From Coriobacteriales bacterium (GTDB lineage: Bacteria > Actinomycetota > Coriobacteriia > Coriobacteriales > QAMH01): a stretch of 11,308 bases of DNA. The stretch covers positions 1 to 11,308 of the forward strand of contig JAKSUU010000018.1 in assembly GCA_024408695.1 (NCBI GenBank). The letters run 5' to 3'. The notes under the pieces are model-generated. The model was not told the DNA's origin. It saw only the letters and a list, made by a program, of their open reading frames with translations, and ran no database searches. This document shows, piece by piece, positions 1 through 7,017 of this stretch. The translations under genes were made by a program, and so were the position numbers. Each line of letters opens with the position of its first letter. The stretch's first letter is position 1.

Positions 1-3
1 AAT

Positions 4-2049
4 TTATTTTCCTATTCCTGCAACAAATTTATTTTTCATATTGGAAATTGCTTCCTTGGAAGATTTAGAGTCGCCAGCGTTAGGCTTGGCAGATGTTTGT
101 TGTGCTTCTGCCAATACCTTTGATTTAGATTCTGCATCTAAGAATTCCAAAGCATCATCTTTTTGTTTCTCCATCTTTTGAGTAAAGCCAGATGAACCAG
201 AACGCTTTGTAGTAGATTTAATGGAAGCTTTTGGGTCTTTAGCAGGTTTAATTGGATTATCATCTACTTCATCAAGGTCTTCATTGAGCAACTCAAATGA
301 AGAACGTTCTTGTTCAACTAAAATGTCCTCATCTTCATCTTCATCAGCTACAACTTTATCAAATTGTTCAGTTTTTTCTAACTCTTCACTATCATTTTCA
401 CTCTCTTCAAATTGAGAATCAATTTTATCTTTGAAATCAGAATTAATATCGAGTTTATCTGCAAGATCTTCATCTTTTGAAGTTTGAATATCAATTTCAC
501 CAGTTGCTTCAAGATCTTGATTGACATTATCGGTGTTATCTTCTATTGAAGTTTCTTCTGCAACATCAGTGTTATCTGAATCAATTTGTTCTTCTGCTTT
601 TCCGCCAACAGGTAAGTCGGCAAACTTTGAACGTTTGACTGCAGTTTGGCTTTCTTCAGAATCTTCAGTTTTAACATTAGCACGCGCCTTAGCAGATGTA
701 TACCAACTAGGCAAACTTGATTCGTTTTTAGTTTCTGCTTGAACTTCTTCTAATTTTTCTTTTTGAATCTGCTCTTCTCTTTGAATACGCGCAGCATTAT
801 TAATTTCTGCTTGCTTTTCTTTAGTTAAAACAACTGGCTCAACCTTAGTTTCAATTTTGTGCTTATTACGATTATGGGCGACGGGTTCTTCCTCTGGCTC
901 AACATCATCTGAAGGTGATTGAGGTTCTTGATCAAGTGCACCTTCTTCATCTTCAGAAAAATCATTATCTGCTATTTCTTCTTTATCTTCTTCAACACCT
1001 TTTGATGAGTGGCCCAAATTTAGATCTCCTGTTTTAGATAAAAACTCATCTTCATAATCGTCATCAATAAAACCGTTGTCTGACCTGGAAACATCAGATT
1101 CTTTTTCGACAAGACCAAGGTTTAAAGCTTCATTTTTGGCATCATAATAATCTGATTCATCGTCATAAACACGCTGAAACTTAGAAGAATCAGCAAATGC
1201 GCTTTCTGGATCGCTAGAAAAATCTTCAGAAATTTCTTCTAAATCAACAGAAGGATTATTAGAAATCTCTGCGGATTCTGGATGTAAAGCCATGGCTCTT
1301 GCTTCTGGATCAAAAATGCGTTGAGCTAAAGTAAGCATAACAGCATTTGCGGATGCATTTACATTAGCGCCACAAACATAGGGTAAAAACTTATGAGCTA
1401 AAACAAAAACAGCTAAAACTAAAAATGCTAAAGCAATAATAATCGATAGACACCAAACAACAATATCTACAACATCTGGCCAGGGAATAGGAAGCATTCG
1501 AACAATAAGCAAAACTAAAAGAAGGATTAAAGCATAAAATTCAAACTGACGAATTTTAGGATAAATATTTACAATGCCCCTTTTGGCTTCTAAATATGAA
1601 CGAGGTGTGTCTACGTGAGAAACAAAAATAATTTTACGGCGGCGCCTGTCTTTTGCAAGTGAGGAAGGCACATATTTTGCAACAACATTTTGAGAAACTC
1701 CACGTTCAATAAGCTTTGATAAAACAGGTTTTTTAAATCTCTCGGTGCAATAAATTGCAAATGAAAGTATCAGAAAAATTATTGAAAGAGCATAAAAAGT
1801 TGTAGCAAGGCCACTAAATAAGAAAACAAAGCCACTACATGCAACTGAAAGAAAGGCAAGTAGATACGCAATTCCATATGGCCATCTTACACCGGTAGCA
1901 GTAGTAAATTCATCAATGCTAACATCGTAACCATAAGACTCAAGGCAGTCGTTTATATAGACGGCAGCTTCACGTTCTTCCTCTGTTCCAACTGGTCTGG
2001 GCCCTATTTCGTTAGACAACTTATCGACATGTGCTAAAAGTTCAGACAT
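4..2049 (-). CDS. Membrane protein with degenerate M28-peptidase half-domain and long acidic tail
   Basis: The protein has 681 residues. Its N-terminus (about 10-45: IGPRPVGTEEE, then YINDCLESYGYDV) matches the opening helix of M28 aminopeptidases. Two hydrophobic segments (about 57-77 and 82-101) follow. Next comes SHVDT (144-148), equivalent to the first zinc motif (HxD, H145 and D147), then two more membrane segments (about 170-186 and 193-216). GANVNASA (227-234) corresponds to the M28 motif GANDNASG, but the metal-bridging Asp is Val230. No later M28 motifs (catalytic Glu-Glu, second-site Asp/Glu, final His) are visible. Instead, residues from about 255 on form a low-complexity tail: Asp/Glu/Ser-rich to about 595, then Lys/Ser-rich to the end. 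The ATG has a GAGGA ribosome site (2057-2061) 7 nt upstream. The gene lies 194 bp downstream of typA. I infer a catalytically inactive, membrane-embedded pseudo-peptidase with a probably cytoplasmic disordered tail. Its function is unknown. Confidence 0.8.
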   Translation of the reverse strand: MSELLAHVDKLSNEIGPRPVGTEEEREAAVYINDCLESYGYDVSIDEFTTATGVRWPYGIAYLLAFLSVACSGFVFLFSGLATTFYALSIIFLILSFAIYCTERFKKPVLSKLIERGVSQNVVAKYVPSSLAKDRRRRKIIFVSHVDTPRSYLEAKRGIVNIYPKIRQFEFYALILLLVLLIVRMLPIPWPDVVDIVVWCLSIIIALAFLVLAVFVLAHKFLPYVCGANVNASANAVMLTLAQRIFDPEARAMALHPESAEISNNPSVDLEEISEDFSSDPESAFADSSKFQRVYDDESDYYDAKNEALNLGLVEKESDVSRSDNGFIDDDYEDEFLSKTGDLNLGHSSKGVEEDKEEIADNDFSEDEEGALDQEPQSPSDDVEPEEEPVAHNRNKHKIETKVEPVVLTKEKQAEINNAARIQREEQIQKEKLEEVQAETKNESSLPSWYTSAKARANVKTEDSEESQTAVKRSKFADLPVGGKAEEQIDSDNTDVAEETSIEDNTDNVNQDLEATGEIDIQTSKDEDLADKLDINSDFKDKIDSQFEESENDSEELEKTEQFDKVVADEDEDEDILVEQERSSFELLNEDLDEVDDNPIKPAKDPKASIKSTTKRSGSSGFTQKMEKQKDDALEFLDAESKSKVLAEAQQTSAKPNAGDSKSSKEAISNMKNKFVAGIGK

Positions 2050-2084
2050 AATCTAATCCTCAAAAATTGCATAAAAAATATTTT

Positions 2085-2129
2085 ACCTTAATTATGACTA
2101 TTATATTAATTATTAATATAAATTAAGGT
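2085..2129. repeat. Large AT-rich interrupted palindrome
   Basis: The outer arms ACCTTAATT (2085-2093) and AATTAAGGT (2121-2129) are perfectly complementary over 9 bp. Inside them, 2102-2110 and 2112-2120 form a second perfect 9-bp inverted repeat around a single T at 2111. Bases 2094-2101 form an unpaired bulge on one side. It may be a cruciform, an operator or a weak bidirectional terminator; the sequence does not decide which. Confidence 0.5.
2100..2105 (-). promoter_or_regulatory. Candidate -10 box for the M28-like gene
   Basis: A perfect TATAAT reads on the minus strand about 50 nt upstream of the ATG at 2049. It overlaps the inner arm of the palindrome at 2102-2120. At the usual spacing I see no good -35 box (CCTTAA at 17 nt), and TATAAT occurs easily by chance in DNA this AT-rich. 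Confidence 0.3.
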
Positions 2130-2243
2130 TGAAAGTGTGTTTTATATTGTAATTTAATTCTTGCAGACAAAGCTAGCAAAACTAAGACAAAGGCTAACAA
2201 CACAGCTTATTTACTGGAGTGATGATTTTAGAATAAGTAAATA

Positions 2244-4076
2244 CTATGAATTTTGCTCACGACTAAGCTGACGTGCTCTTTCTTTTTTTCGATCTACCTT
2301 GCCAAGTATTTTTTTGCGCATCCGAATAATATTTGGGGTTATCTCAACAAGTTCGTCATCATTAATGTATTCAAGAGCATCTTCAAGGCTAAACTCCTTA
2401 GGGGGAGTAAGAATAATTGCCTTATCTGAACCTGCGGCACGTTGATTTCCAAGCGCTTTTTGCTTACAGGGATTAACATCCATGTCTGCTTCTTTTTGAG
2501 CTTGACCAACAATCATTCCCTCGTAAACATCATCTCCGGGATTAATAAAAAGCGTGCCTCGTTGTTGCAAATTATCGAGAGAAAAAGCAACTGCACTGCC
2601 ACTCGCCATTGAGACAAGTACGCCTTCTTTTCTCATAGAAACATCACTTTTATAAGGTCCATATTCCAAAAATCTGTGTGCAAATAAAGCTTCACCGTGA
2701 CTAACATTTAAAATTTTTGTACGCAATCCCATAATGCCACGAGTTGGAATCTTGAATTCCAAAAAACTTAAGTCGTCAACATTCTCCATGTTAACTAATT
2801 CTCCACTGCATGTTCCAAAAAGCTCGATAATTTTTCCAGAATATTCACTTGGAGTTTCAACCTTTGCTTCTTCAATAGGCTCAAGAGTTTGCGTTCCCTG
2901 CTTTTTAAACAAAACTTGCGGACGGCTAACTTCAAATTCAAAACCTTCACGACGCATGCTTTCCATAAGAACAGAAATATGAAGAATTCCGCGCCCAGCA
3001 ACCTCAATTCCACTTTTATCTTCAAGTTCTTGTATACGCATTGAAATGTTTGATCTTGCCTCGTGCATAAGTCGTTCTTTTAATTGACGACCGCCAACAA
3101 TATCGCCATCTTGACCAACAAGTGGAGATGCTGATGCACTAAAAACCACACTTAGGGTAGGCTCTTCAACTTCAATGCTTTCTTGAATTATGGGATTTTC
3201 AATGTTGGTAAGGCAATCGCCAATGTCTGCATCTTCTATACCTACAACAGCAACAATGTCACCAGCACTTGCTTCTTGAACTGGCTTTTTGTCAAGCCCA
3301 GTAAAGGTGTAAATCTCTTTTATATAAAGATTTGAGCGGGCAGCATCGCCATTTTTAACTAACAGAATTTCATCACGACAATTAAGTTTGCCACTAAAAA
3401 TGCGACCGGTAGCAATTCTACCAACATAGTCGTTATAATCAACACTACAGACCTGCATGCTTAACGGTGCGTTTTCATCATCTTTTGGAGGCAAAACGTT
3501 ATTTAAAATGAATTCAACCATTGGTTTCATATCGACTTTTTCATCGCTAAGCTCATTAATTGCATAGCCGTTTGCCGCACTGGCATAAATTATAGGAAAA
3601 TCAAGCTGTTCGTCGTTTGCACCAAGTTCAAGCATTAGATCAAAGACTTGATCAACCGTTAAATCTGGACGGCATCCATCGCGATCAATCTTATTTATGA
3701 CAAGAAGGATTTTAAGATTTAGTGCAAGCGCATGTTTTAAAACAAAACGAGTTTGAGGCATAGGCCCTTCAAAAGCATCAACGAGCAAAAGCGCGGCGTC
3801 TGCCATTTTTAAAACACGCTCGACCTCGCCACCAAAATCTGCGTGGCCTGGTGTATCTATAATGTTAATTTTTGTATTATTGTATGTAACTGCAGTATTT
3901 TTGGAAAGTATGGTAATGCCACGTTCACGCTCTTGATCATTAGAATCTAAAACACGTTCAGCAACATTTTGATTTTCTCTAAAGGTTCCAGACTGTTTTA
4001 ATAATTCATCGACTAATGTGGTTTTACCATGATCTACGTGAGCTATAATAGCAACATTTCTAAGATTATTTGACAT
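2244..4076 (-). CDS. typA: Ribosome-associated translational GTPase TypA/BipA
   Basis: The 610-residue length and collinear motifs make this a confident TypA/BipA. These are the P-loop AHVDHGKT (12-19), switch I RGIT (52-55), DTPGH (74-78), NKID (128-131) and the SA motif (165-166). A beta-barrel domain II, EF-G-like domains and the TypA-specific C-terminal domain ([15 protein letters not shown], then [20 protein letters not shown]) follow. The family binds the 70S ribosome in an EF-G-like position; it assists 50S assembly and helps in cold and stress growth. The ATG at 4076 has an AAGGG ribosome site (4083-4087) 6 nt upstream. The gene is divergent from the tRNA-Arg across 137 bp and is probably transcribed alone. 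No clear terminator follows. Nothing looks damaged. Confidence 0.97.
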   Translation of the reverse strand: MSNNLRNVAIIAHVDHGKTTLVDELLKQSGTFRENQNVAERVLDSNDQERERGITILSKNTAVTYNNTKINIIDTPGHADFGGEVERVLKMADAALLLVDAFEGPMPQTRFVLKHALALNLKILLVINKIDRDGCRPDLTVDQVFDLMLELGANDEQLDFPIIYASAANGYAINELSDEKVDMKPMVEFILNNVLPPKDDENAPLSMQVCSVDYNDYVGRIATGRIFSGKLNCRDEILLVKNGDAARSNLYIKEIYTFTGLDKKPVQEASAGDIVAVVGIEDADIGDCLTNIENPIIQESIEVEEPTLSVVFSASASPLVGQDGDIVGGRQLKERLMHEARSNISMRIQELEDKSGIEVAGRGILHISVLMESMRREGFEFEVSRPQVLFKKQGTQTLEPIEEAKVETPSEYSGKIIELFGTCSGELVNMENVDDLSFLEFKIPTRGIMGLRTKILNVSHGEALFAHRFLEYGPYKSDVSMRKEGVLVSMASGSAVAFSLDNLQQRGTLFINPGDDVYEGMIVGQAQKEADMDVNPCKQKALGNQRAAGSDKAIILTPPKEFSLEDALEYINDDELVEITPNIIRMRKKILGKVDRKKERARQLSREQNS

Positions 4077-4167
4077 TTTAAACCCTTGTTGTTTTGAAAT
4101 TTTTATTGGTTTTTCAACAAATACCGTTAAAAAATTTTAAAGCAAAAAAGAATGTTTTTAATAAATT

Positions 4168-4197
4168 TTGTAAAAATATAAGGATTTGTAATAAAAT
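4168..4197 (+). promoter_or_regulatory. Candidate promoter for tRNA-Arg
   Basis: On the plus strand a TTGTAA (4168-4173) and a TAAAAT (4192-4197) are separated by 18 nt. This would start transcription near 4204, about 10 nt before the mature tRNA end. The position is sensible, but the surrounding DNA is so AT-rich that the boxes are only suggestive. Confidence 0.4.
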
Positions 4198-4213
4198 GAT
4201 ATTTTGCAAATGC

Positions 4214-4290
4214 GCGGTATTACCTCAGCTGGATAGAGGAGCTGACTACGAATCAGAACGTCGGGGGTTCGAATCCCTCATACCGCGCCA
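4214..4290 (+). tRNA. tRNA-Arg, anticodon ACG, CCA encoded
   Basis: A full cloverleaf can be folded. The acceptor GCGGTAT (4214-4220) pairs with ATACCGC (4280-4286). The D-arm is CCTC/GAGG with the GG of the D-loop at 4231-4232. The anticodon loop CTACGAA (4246-4252) has ACG at 4248-4250. The T-arm is GGGGG/CCCTC with loop TTCGAAT. The discriminator is G4287 and the encoded CCA is 4288-4290. The A34 would be deaminated to inosine by TadA, so the tRNA reads CGU, CGC and CGA. The first anticodon-stem pair is a G-A mismatch (4241/4257). It is the only gene I accept on the plus strand. Confidence 0.96.
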
Positions 4291-4345
4291 ATCCCTTATT
4301 CTTATTCAAATATGTTTATGATAGATTTTTGTCAGGTTTTGTGAA

Positions 4346-5035
4346 CTAGAGATGAAAATTTCGGTAATCGTCAATAAAAAAATCGCAAATTTCAATTAAC
4401 TCGTCTTTGACCTCCGCTTTTGGCTCATCAAAAACTCCTATTGTATAAAAGCCGGCTGATTTAGCAACTTGAGCAGCAGGAGGCATATCTTCAAAAACAA
4501 CGCAATCTTTTGGATCAAAGGGCCCAAGTATTTTTGCAGCTTCAAGATACACCGTAGGTTCCTTTTTTCCATGCATGCACACTTCGTCACAAATGCAAAG
4601 AGTTTTGAAGTATTTAAGAATATCATGATTTTCCAAAGCTGGTGTTAAAAGTGTACGATTTAAAGAGGTAGCAATAGCAAGTGGATATTCAGCCTCATTA
4701 AGATCTTTAAGAAGGTCTTTTACCCCAAGTTTTAAAACTACATTTTCTGCGTAACTTTTAAGCGCCAAATCTTCCCATTCATGAATAATTTCATCCACGG
4801 TCAGTTCAATGCCAAAATTTTCTATTGTGTATTTGGCACCAGCTTCAAAACCCAAAATAGTCAAAATGTCCATATACTGTTCTGGAACTTTGATATTGTG
4901 CTTTTCACAAAATAAGCGATCAACTTCATGCCACACCCACCAGGTATCAGCTATTGTTCCATCAAAATCAAAAATAATCCCTTTGGGTTTTATGCCAATT
5001 GATGAAAATAGTTTTTGAAAATCTTCTTTAGTCAT
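4346..5035 (-). CDS. HAD-superfamily hydrolase, phosphatase or phosphomutase-like
   Basis: The 229-residue protein has the four HAD motifs. Motif I is FDFDGT (nucleophile Asp23, acid/base Asp25), motif II is the ATS at 122-124, motif III is the Lys at 157/158 in GKKEP, and motif IV is FED (181-183). Motif III departs from the common GKPxPD: the Pro and Asp are Lys and Thr. The helical cap between motifs I and II (about 30-100) suggests the beta-phosphoglucomutase/phosphoglycolate phosphatase group. The substrate cannot be told. The gene follows the DUF2304 gene by 41 nt, so it may be the last gene of the glycosyltransferase unit, although the spacer contains an AT-only hairpin. I see no convincing ribosome site before the ATG at 5035, yet upstream in-frame codons do not offer a better start. 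Confidence 0.85.
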   Translation of the reverse strand: MTKEDFQKLFSSIGIKPKGIIFDFDGTIADTWWVWHEVDRLFCEKHNIKVPEQYMDILTILGFEAGAKYTIENFGIELTVDEIIHEWEDLALKSYAENVVLKLGVKDLLKDLNEAEYPLAIATSLNRTLLTPALENHDILKYFKTLCICDEVCMHGKKEPTVYLEAAKILGPFDPKDCVVFEDMPPAAQVAKSAGFYTIGVFDEPKAEVKDELIEICDFFIDDYRNFHL

Positions 5036-5061
5036 ATTTATAATTACTTTTATATTTACCG

Positions 5062-5085
5062 AATATTTAAGAGAATTTAAATATT
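5062..5085 (-). repeat. AT-only inverted repeat at the DUF2304 gene end
   Basis: AATATTTAA (5062-5070) and TTAAATATT (5077-5085) form a 9-bp stem with a 6-nt loop. The stem includes the stop codon of the DUF2304 gene. There is no G-C pair and no T-run after it on the minus strand, so it is not a convincing terminator. It may act as a processing or stability element. Confidence 0.3.
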
Positions 5086-5538
5086 TGAATCTTCCTCCGC
5101 CGGAAAATCTGAATTTGTAGATTTATGCTGAGAGTCATTACTGTTAGTTATATTTGATGTATCTTGAGAAGCCAAATTTGCATCTTCAAGATTAGCTATG
5201 CGATTTTTATTATCTTGATATCTAATAGCAATTTCTTGTGAAAGAGTCGCAACTTTATCTCCTAATTGTGAAACTTCAATAGATAGGGTAAAAAGTTTAA
5301 AGAGTAAAGCACAGATTACGAATAGGAAAATAAAATTAGAAGCTGAGATAAACCCAAATAAGCTTGCTAACAATTCCGCAATTTGCGGAAATATTGCAAA
5401 AATAATTAAGATTATGCTAAAAACAATCCAAAATATAGCATGACCCATTTTTACTTTAGACTTACGAATTTTATAGCAAATCCATATGCAAGTAGCAATA
5501 GCAGCAACAATTAAAAGTATGCGTAGAACTAAACTCAC
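5077..5538 (-). CDS. DUF2304 small membrane protein
   Basis: The 153-residue protein has three hydrophobic segments (about 4-22, 33-52 and 68-86). A polar helix of coiled-coil character (about 87-125) and a Ser/Asn/Asp-rich tail follow. The layout and the LFKLFTLSIEVSQLGDKVATL stretch after the third segment match DUF2304, a family often found next to GT2 glycosyltransferases in cell-envelope loci. The start is GTG (5536-5538), overlapping the glycosyltransferase stop as GTGA. An AAGGAAG ribosome site lies within the upstream gene's last codons. The overlap implies translational coupling. A role as membrane partner for a lipid-linked glycosyl transfer is inferred from context only. Confidence 0.85.
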   Translation of the reverse strand: MSLVLRILLIVAAIATCIWICYKIRKSKVKMGHAIFWIVFSIILIIFAIFPQIAELLASLFGFISASNFIFLFVICALLFKLFTLSIEVSQLGDKVATLSQEIAIRYQDNKNRIANLEDANLASQDTSNITNSNDSQHKSTNSDFPAEEDSNI

Positions 5539-6236
5539 GATAAATCTTCCTTTTTGCGAACTGCTTGAAAAATAAGAATTGAAAATAGAACATTAGCCAT
5601 ATACTTAGCAGAAATAGAAGCGTGATTGTAAGCACTTACTCCAGCGATTCTATCTCGCATTTCTACTTGAACCTCTTTCATGTTGACTCCACATTTAAGC
5701 AAATAAGCAAGGGTTTCTGGCTCTGGAGAATAATGAAAACTATAAGCAAACTTTTTTATCATTTTCTTATTGAAAAGACGCATTCCACTAGTAACATCAA
5801 ATATTTTCTTACCAGTAGTTAACTTAATCGACGTAGAAATTAAATTGCTTCCAAACATTCTTAAAGAACGAGGTTTTTCTTTGTCAACAAATCTTGAACC
5901 AATAACTATATCTACACCGCTACTTTGCATTTCTGAAACAAGCTTATCAATGTATTCAGGATTGTGTTGACCATCACCATCAATTTGAATAGCATAATCA
6001 TAACTATGAAAATTTGCATACTTCATGCCTGCACGAATAGCTTCGCCCAAACCAACATTTACGTGTAAATCTATATAATTAAATCTATTTTTTTCACAAA
6101 TTTTTCGCGTATCGTCTTTTGAACCATCATTAACAATAACATAATCATAGGGAATGTTTTTTTCTTGAAGTTCAAAAACGACTCGCTCAATATTTTCTGC
6201 CTCATTAAATGCAGGTATGATAATTAATAAATTCAT
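5535..6236 (-). CDS. GT2-family glycosyltransferase, dolichyl-phosphate-mannose-synthase-like
   Basis: The 233-residue protein is a single GT-A domain without a membrane anchor. It opens with MNLLIIIPAFNEAENI, has NDGS (36-39) for nucleotide binding and the metal-binding DGDGQHNP (86-93), and continues with GSRF and TSGMRLFNKKM. This matches the DPM1/polyprenol-phosphate glycosyltransferase group, which moves a sugar from a nucleotide donor to an isoprenoid phosphate at the inner membrane face. The gene overlaps the DUF2304 gene by 4 nt, a common pairing. The ATG at 6236 is the only plausible start because the conserved fold begins at residue 2. It has no recognisable ribosome site, and a 14-bp hairpin ends 10 nt upstream. 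The sugar and acceptor are unknown. Confidence 0.93.
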   Translation of the reverse strand: MNLLIIIPAFNEAENIERVVFELQEKNIPYDYVIVNDGSKDDTRKICEKNRFNYIDLHVNVGLGEAIRAGMKYANFHSYDYAIQIDGDGQHNPEYIDKLVSEMQSSGVDIVIGSRFVDKEKPRSLRMFGSNLISTSIKLTTGKKIFDVTSGMRLFNKKMIKKFAYSFHYSPEPETLAYLLKCGVNMKEVQVEMRDRIAGVSAYNHASISAKYMANVLFSILIFQAVRKKEDLS

Positions 6237-6246
6237 AATAATAAAG

Positions 6247-6280
6247 GTAATTCGCCACTATGTGTCTAGTGACGAATTAC
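6247..6280 (-). terminator. Hairpin after rplI, possible terminator or attenuator
   Basis: On the minus-strand RNA, the arms 6280-6267 and 6260-6247 pair over 14 bp with one G-U wobble and a 6-nt loop. The opposite strand would have a C-A mismatch there, so the structure favours minus-strand RNA. It lies 14 nt after the rplI stop and is followed by CTTTATTATT, a broken T-run. It probably ends most ribosomal-operon transcripts, with some read-through into the glycosyltransferase gene. Confidence 0.55.
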
Positions 6281-6294
6281 AAATTTAGCTATAG

Positions 6295-6951
6295 TTATTC
6301 AACAATTTCTGTTGTAGTACTTTCATCTTGTACATCAGATTCTGCATTTGCTGGATCTGTAATAGCTTCATCGGCAGAGTCGGCTAAAACTTCTTGATCT
6401 TGTGTAGTTGTATCTTCAGAAGCAGCTTCAGCTTCTCCGCTTACAGCTTCATCTTCGATACCCGCAACAGCGTTCAAAGCTTCTTGCATCATTTCAATGT
6501 CTTCTTCATCAGAGACAACTTTAACCGTAATAGTTGCACGAATGCCGCGATAAATGGAAATTGTAATGATGTGGTCTCCAGCCATTTTAATGGCTTTACC
6601 AAGATCGACCTTTTTGCGATCTACAGTAACACCAATTTGTTCAGAAACGGCATCGGCAATAATAGCAGTGGTTACAGAACCAAATAATTGGCCTTCTTCA
6701 CCAACTTTAGCTGGAACAATAATAGTTTTGCCTTCTAAAGCTTCTTTCAGAGTAGCAGCATCAGTTGTACGGGCAAGTTCACGTTTTTCAATATTGTGAC
6801 GTCTTTGTTCAAGTTGTTTAAGCTCGCCCTTTGTAGCTTCAACAGCAATTCTATTAGGGAACAAATAGTTAACGGCAAAACCATGAGCAACATCTACGAC
6901 ATCGCCTTCGCCACCCTTACCTTTAAGTTCTTGTAATAATATAACTTTCAT
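6295..6951 (-). CDS. rplI: 50S ribosomal protein bL9 with acidic C-terminal extension
   Basis: Residues 1-148 are a normal bL9. The N-terminal rRNA-binding domain carries the signature GKGGEGDVVDVAHGFAVNYL, followed by a long connecting helix (about 40-75) and the C-terminal domain (about 76-148). bL9 binds domain V of 23S rRNA near the L1 stalk and helps keep the reading frame. Family members are about 150 residues long, but this one has 218. Residues about 148-218 are Asp/Glu/Ala/Thr-rich: I count 25 acidic residues and no Lys or Arg. The tail is presumably disordered and its role is unknown. The ATG is preceded by a GAAAGG ribosome site. The gene closes the rpsF operon, 66 nt after rpsR. 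Confidence 0.96.
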   Translation of the reverse strand: MKVILLQELKGKGGEGDVVDVAHGFAVNYLFPNRIAVEATKGELKQLEQRRHNIEKRELARTTDAATLKEALEGKTIIVPAKVGEEGQLFGSVTTAIIADAVSEQIGVTVDRKKVDLGKAIKMAGDHIITISIYRGIRATITVKVVSDEEDIEMMQEALNAVAGIEDEAVSGEAEAASEDTTTQDQEVLADSADEAITDPANAESDVQDESTTTEIVE

Positions 6952-6970
6952 AAGTTTAACCTTTCAATGT

Positions 6971-7012
6971 GTTTTGCTATGGCGCAAAACTGCTTACATA
7001 TATGTACGCGCC
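6971..7012 (-). promoter_or_regulatory. Alternative hairpins between rpsR and rplI
   Basis: Three pairings are possible in the 66-nt spacer. GTTTTGC pairs with GCAAAAC (6971-6977 with 6984-6990, 6-nt loop). TACATATATGTA (6995-7006) is a palindrome. GGCGC pairs with GCGCC (6981-6985 with 7008-7012), enclosing that palindrome. The first and third overlap at 6984-6985 and exclude each other. This could be an attenuator or an mRNA processing site, or it may be chance. Confidence 0.3.
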
Positions 7013-7017
7013 TAAAA

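Larger units (their letters stand above)
2050..2243. other. Intergenic region between typA and the M28-like gene
   Basis: This 194-bp AT-rich gap holds a large interrupted palindrome (2085-2129), a perfect TATAAT on the minus strand and the ribosome site of the M28-like gene. An 8-bp AT-only-rich inverted repeat (2208-2215 with 2236-2243, loop 20 nt) lies directly after the typA stop codon. It has no T-run after it, so I do not call it a terminator. Confidence 0.5.

Noticed and set aside
2795..3025. Open frame on the minus strand inside typA, Lys/Leu-rich
   Set aside because: It is a shifted frame of typA, with no ribosome site and no independent conserved motif.
4094..4321. Plus-strand open frame covering the tRNA
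   Set aside because: It runs straight through the tRNA-Arg, which explains the conserved sequence; the protein would be an artefact.
4291..4345. Terminator between tRNA-Arg and the convergent HAD gene
   Set aside because: No stem with a following T-run was found in these 55 bp on either strand.
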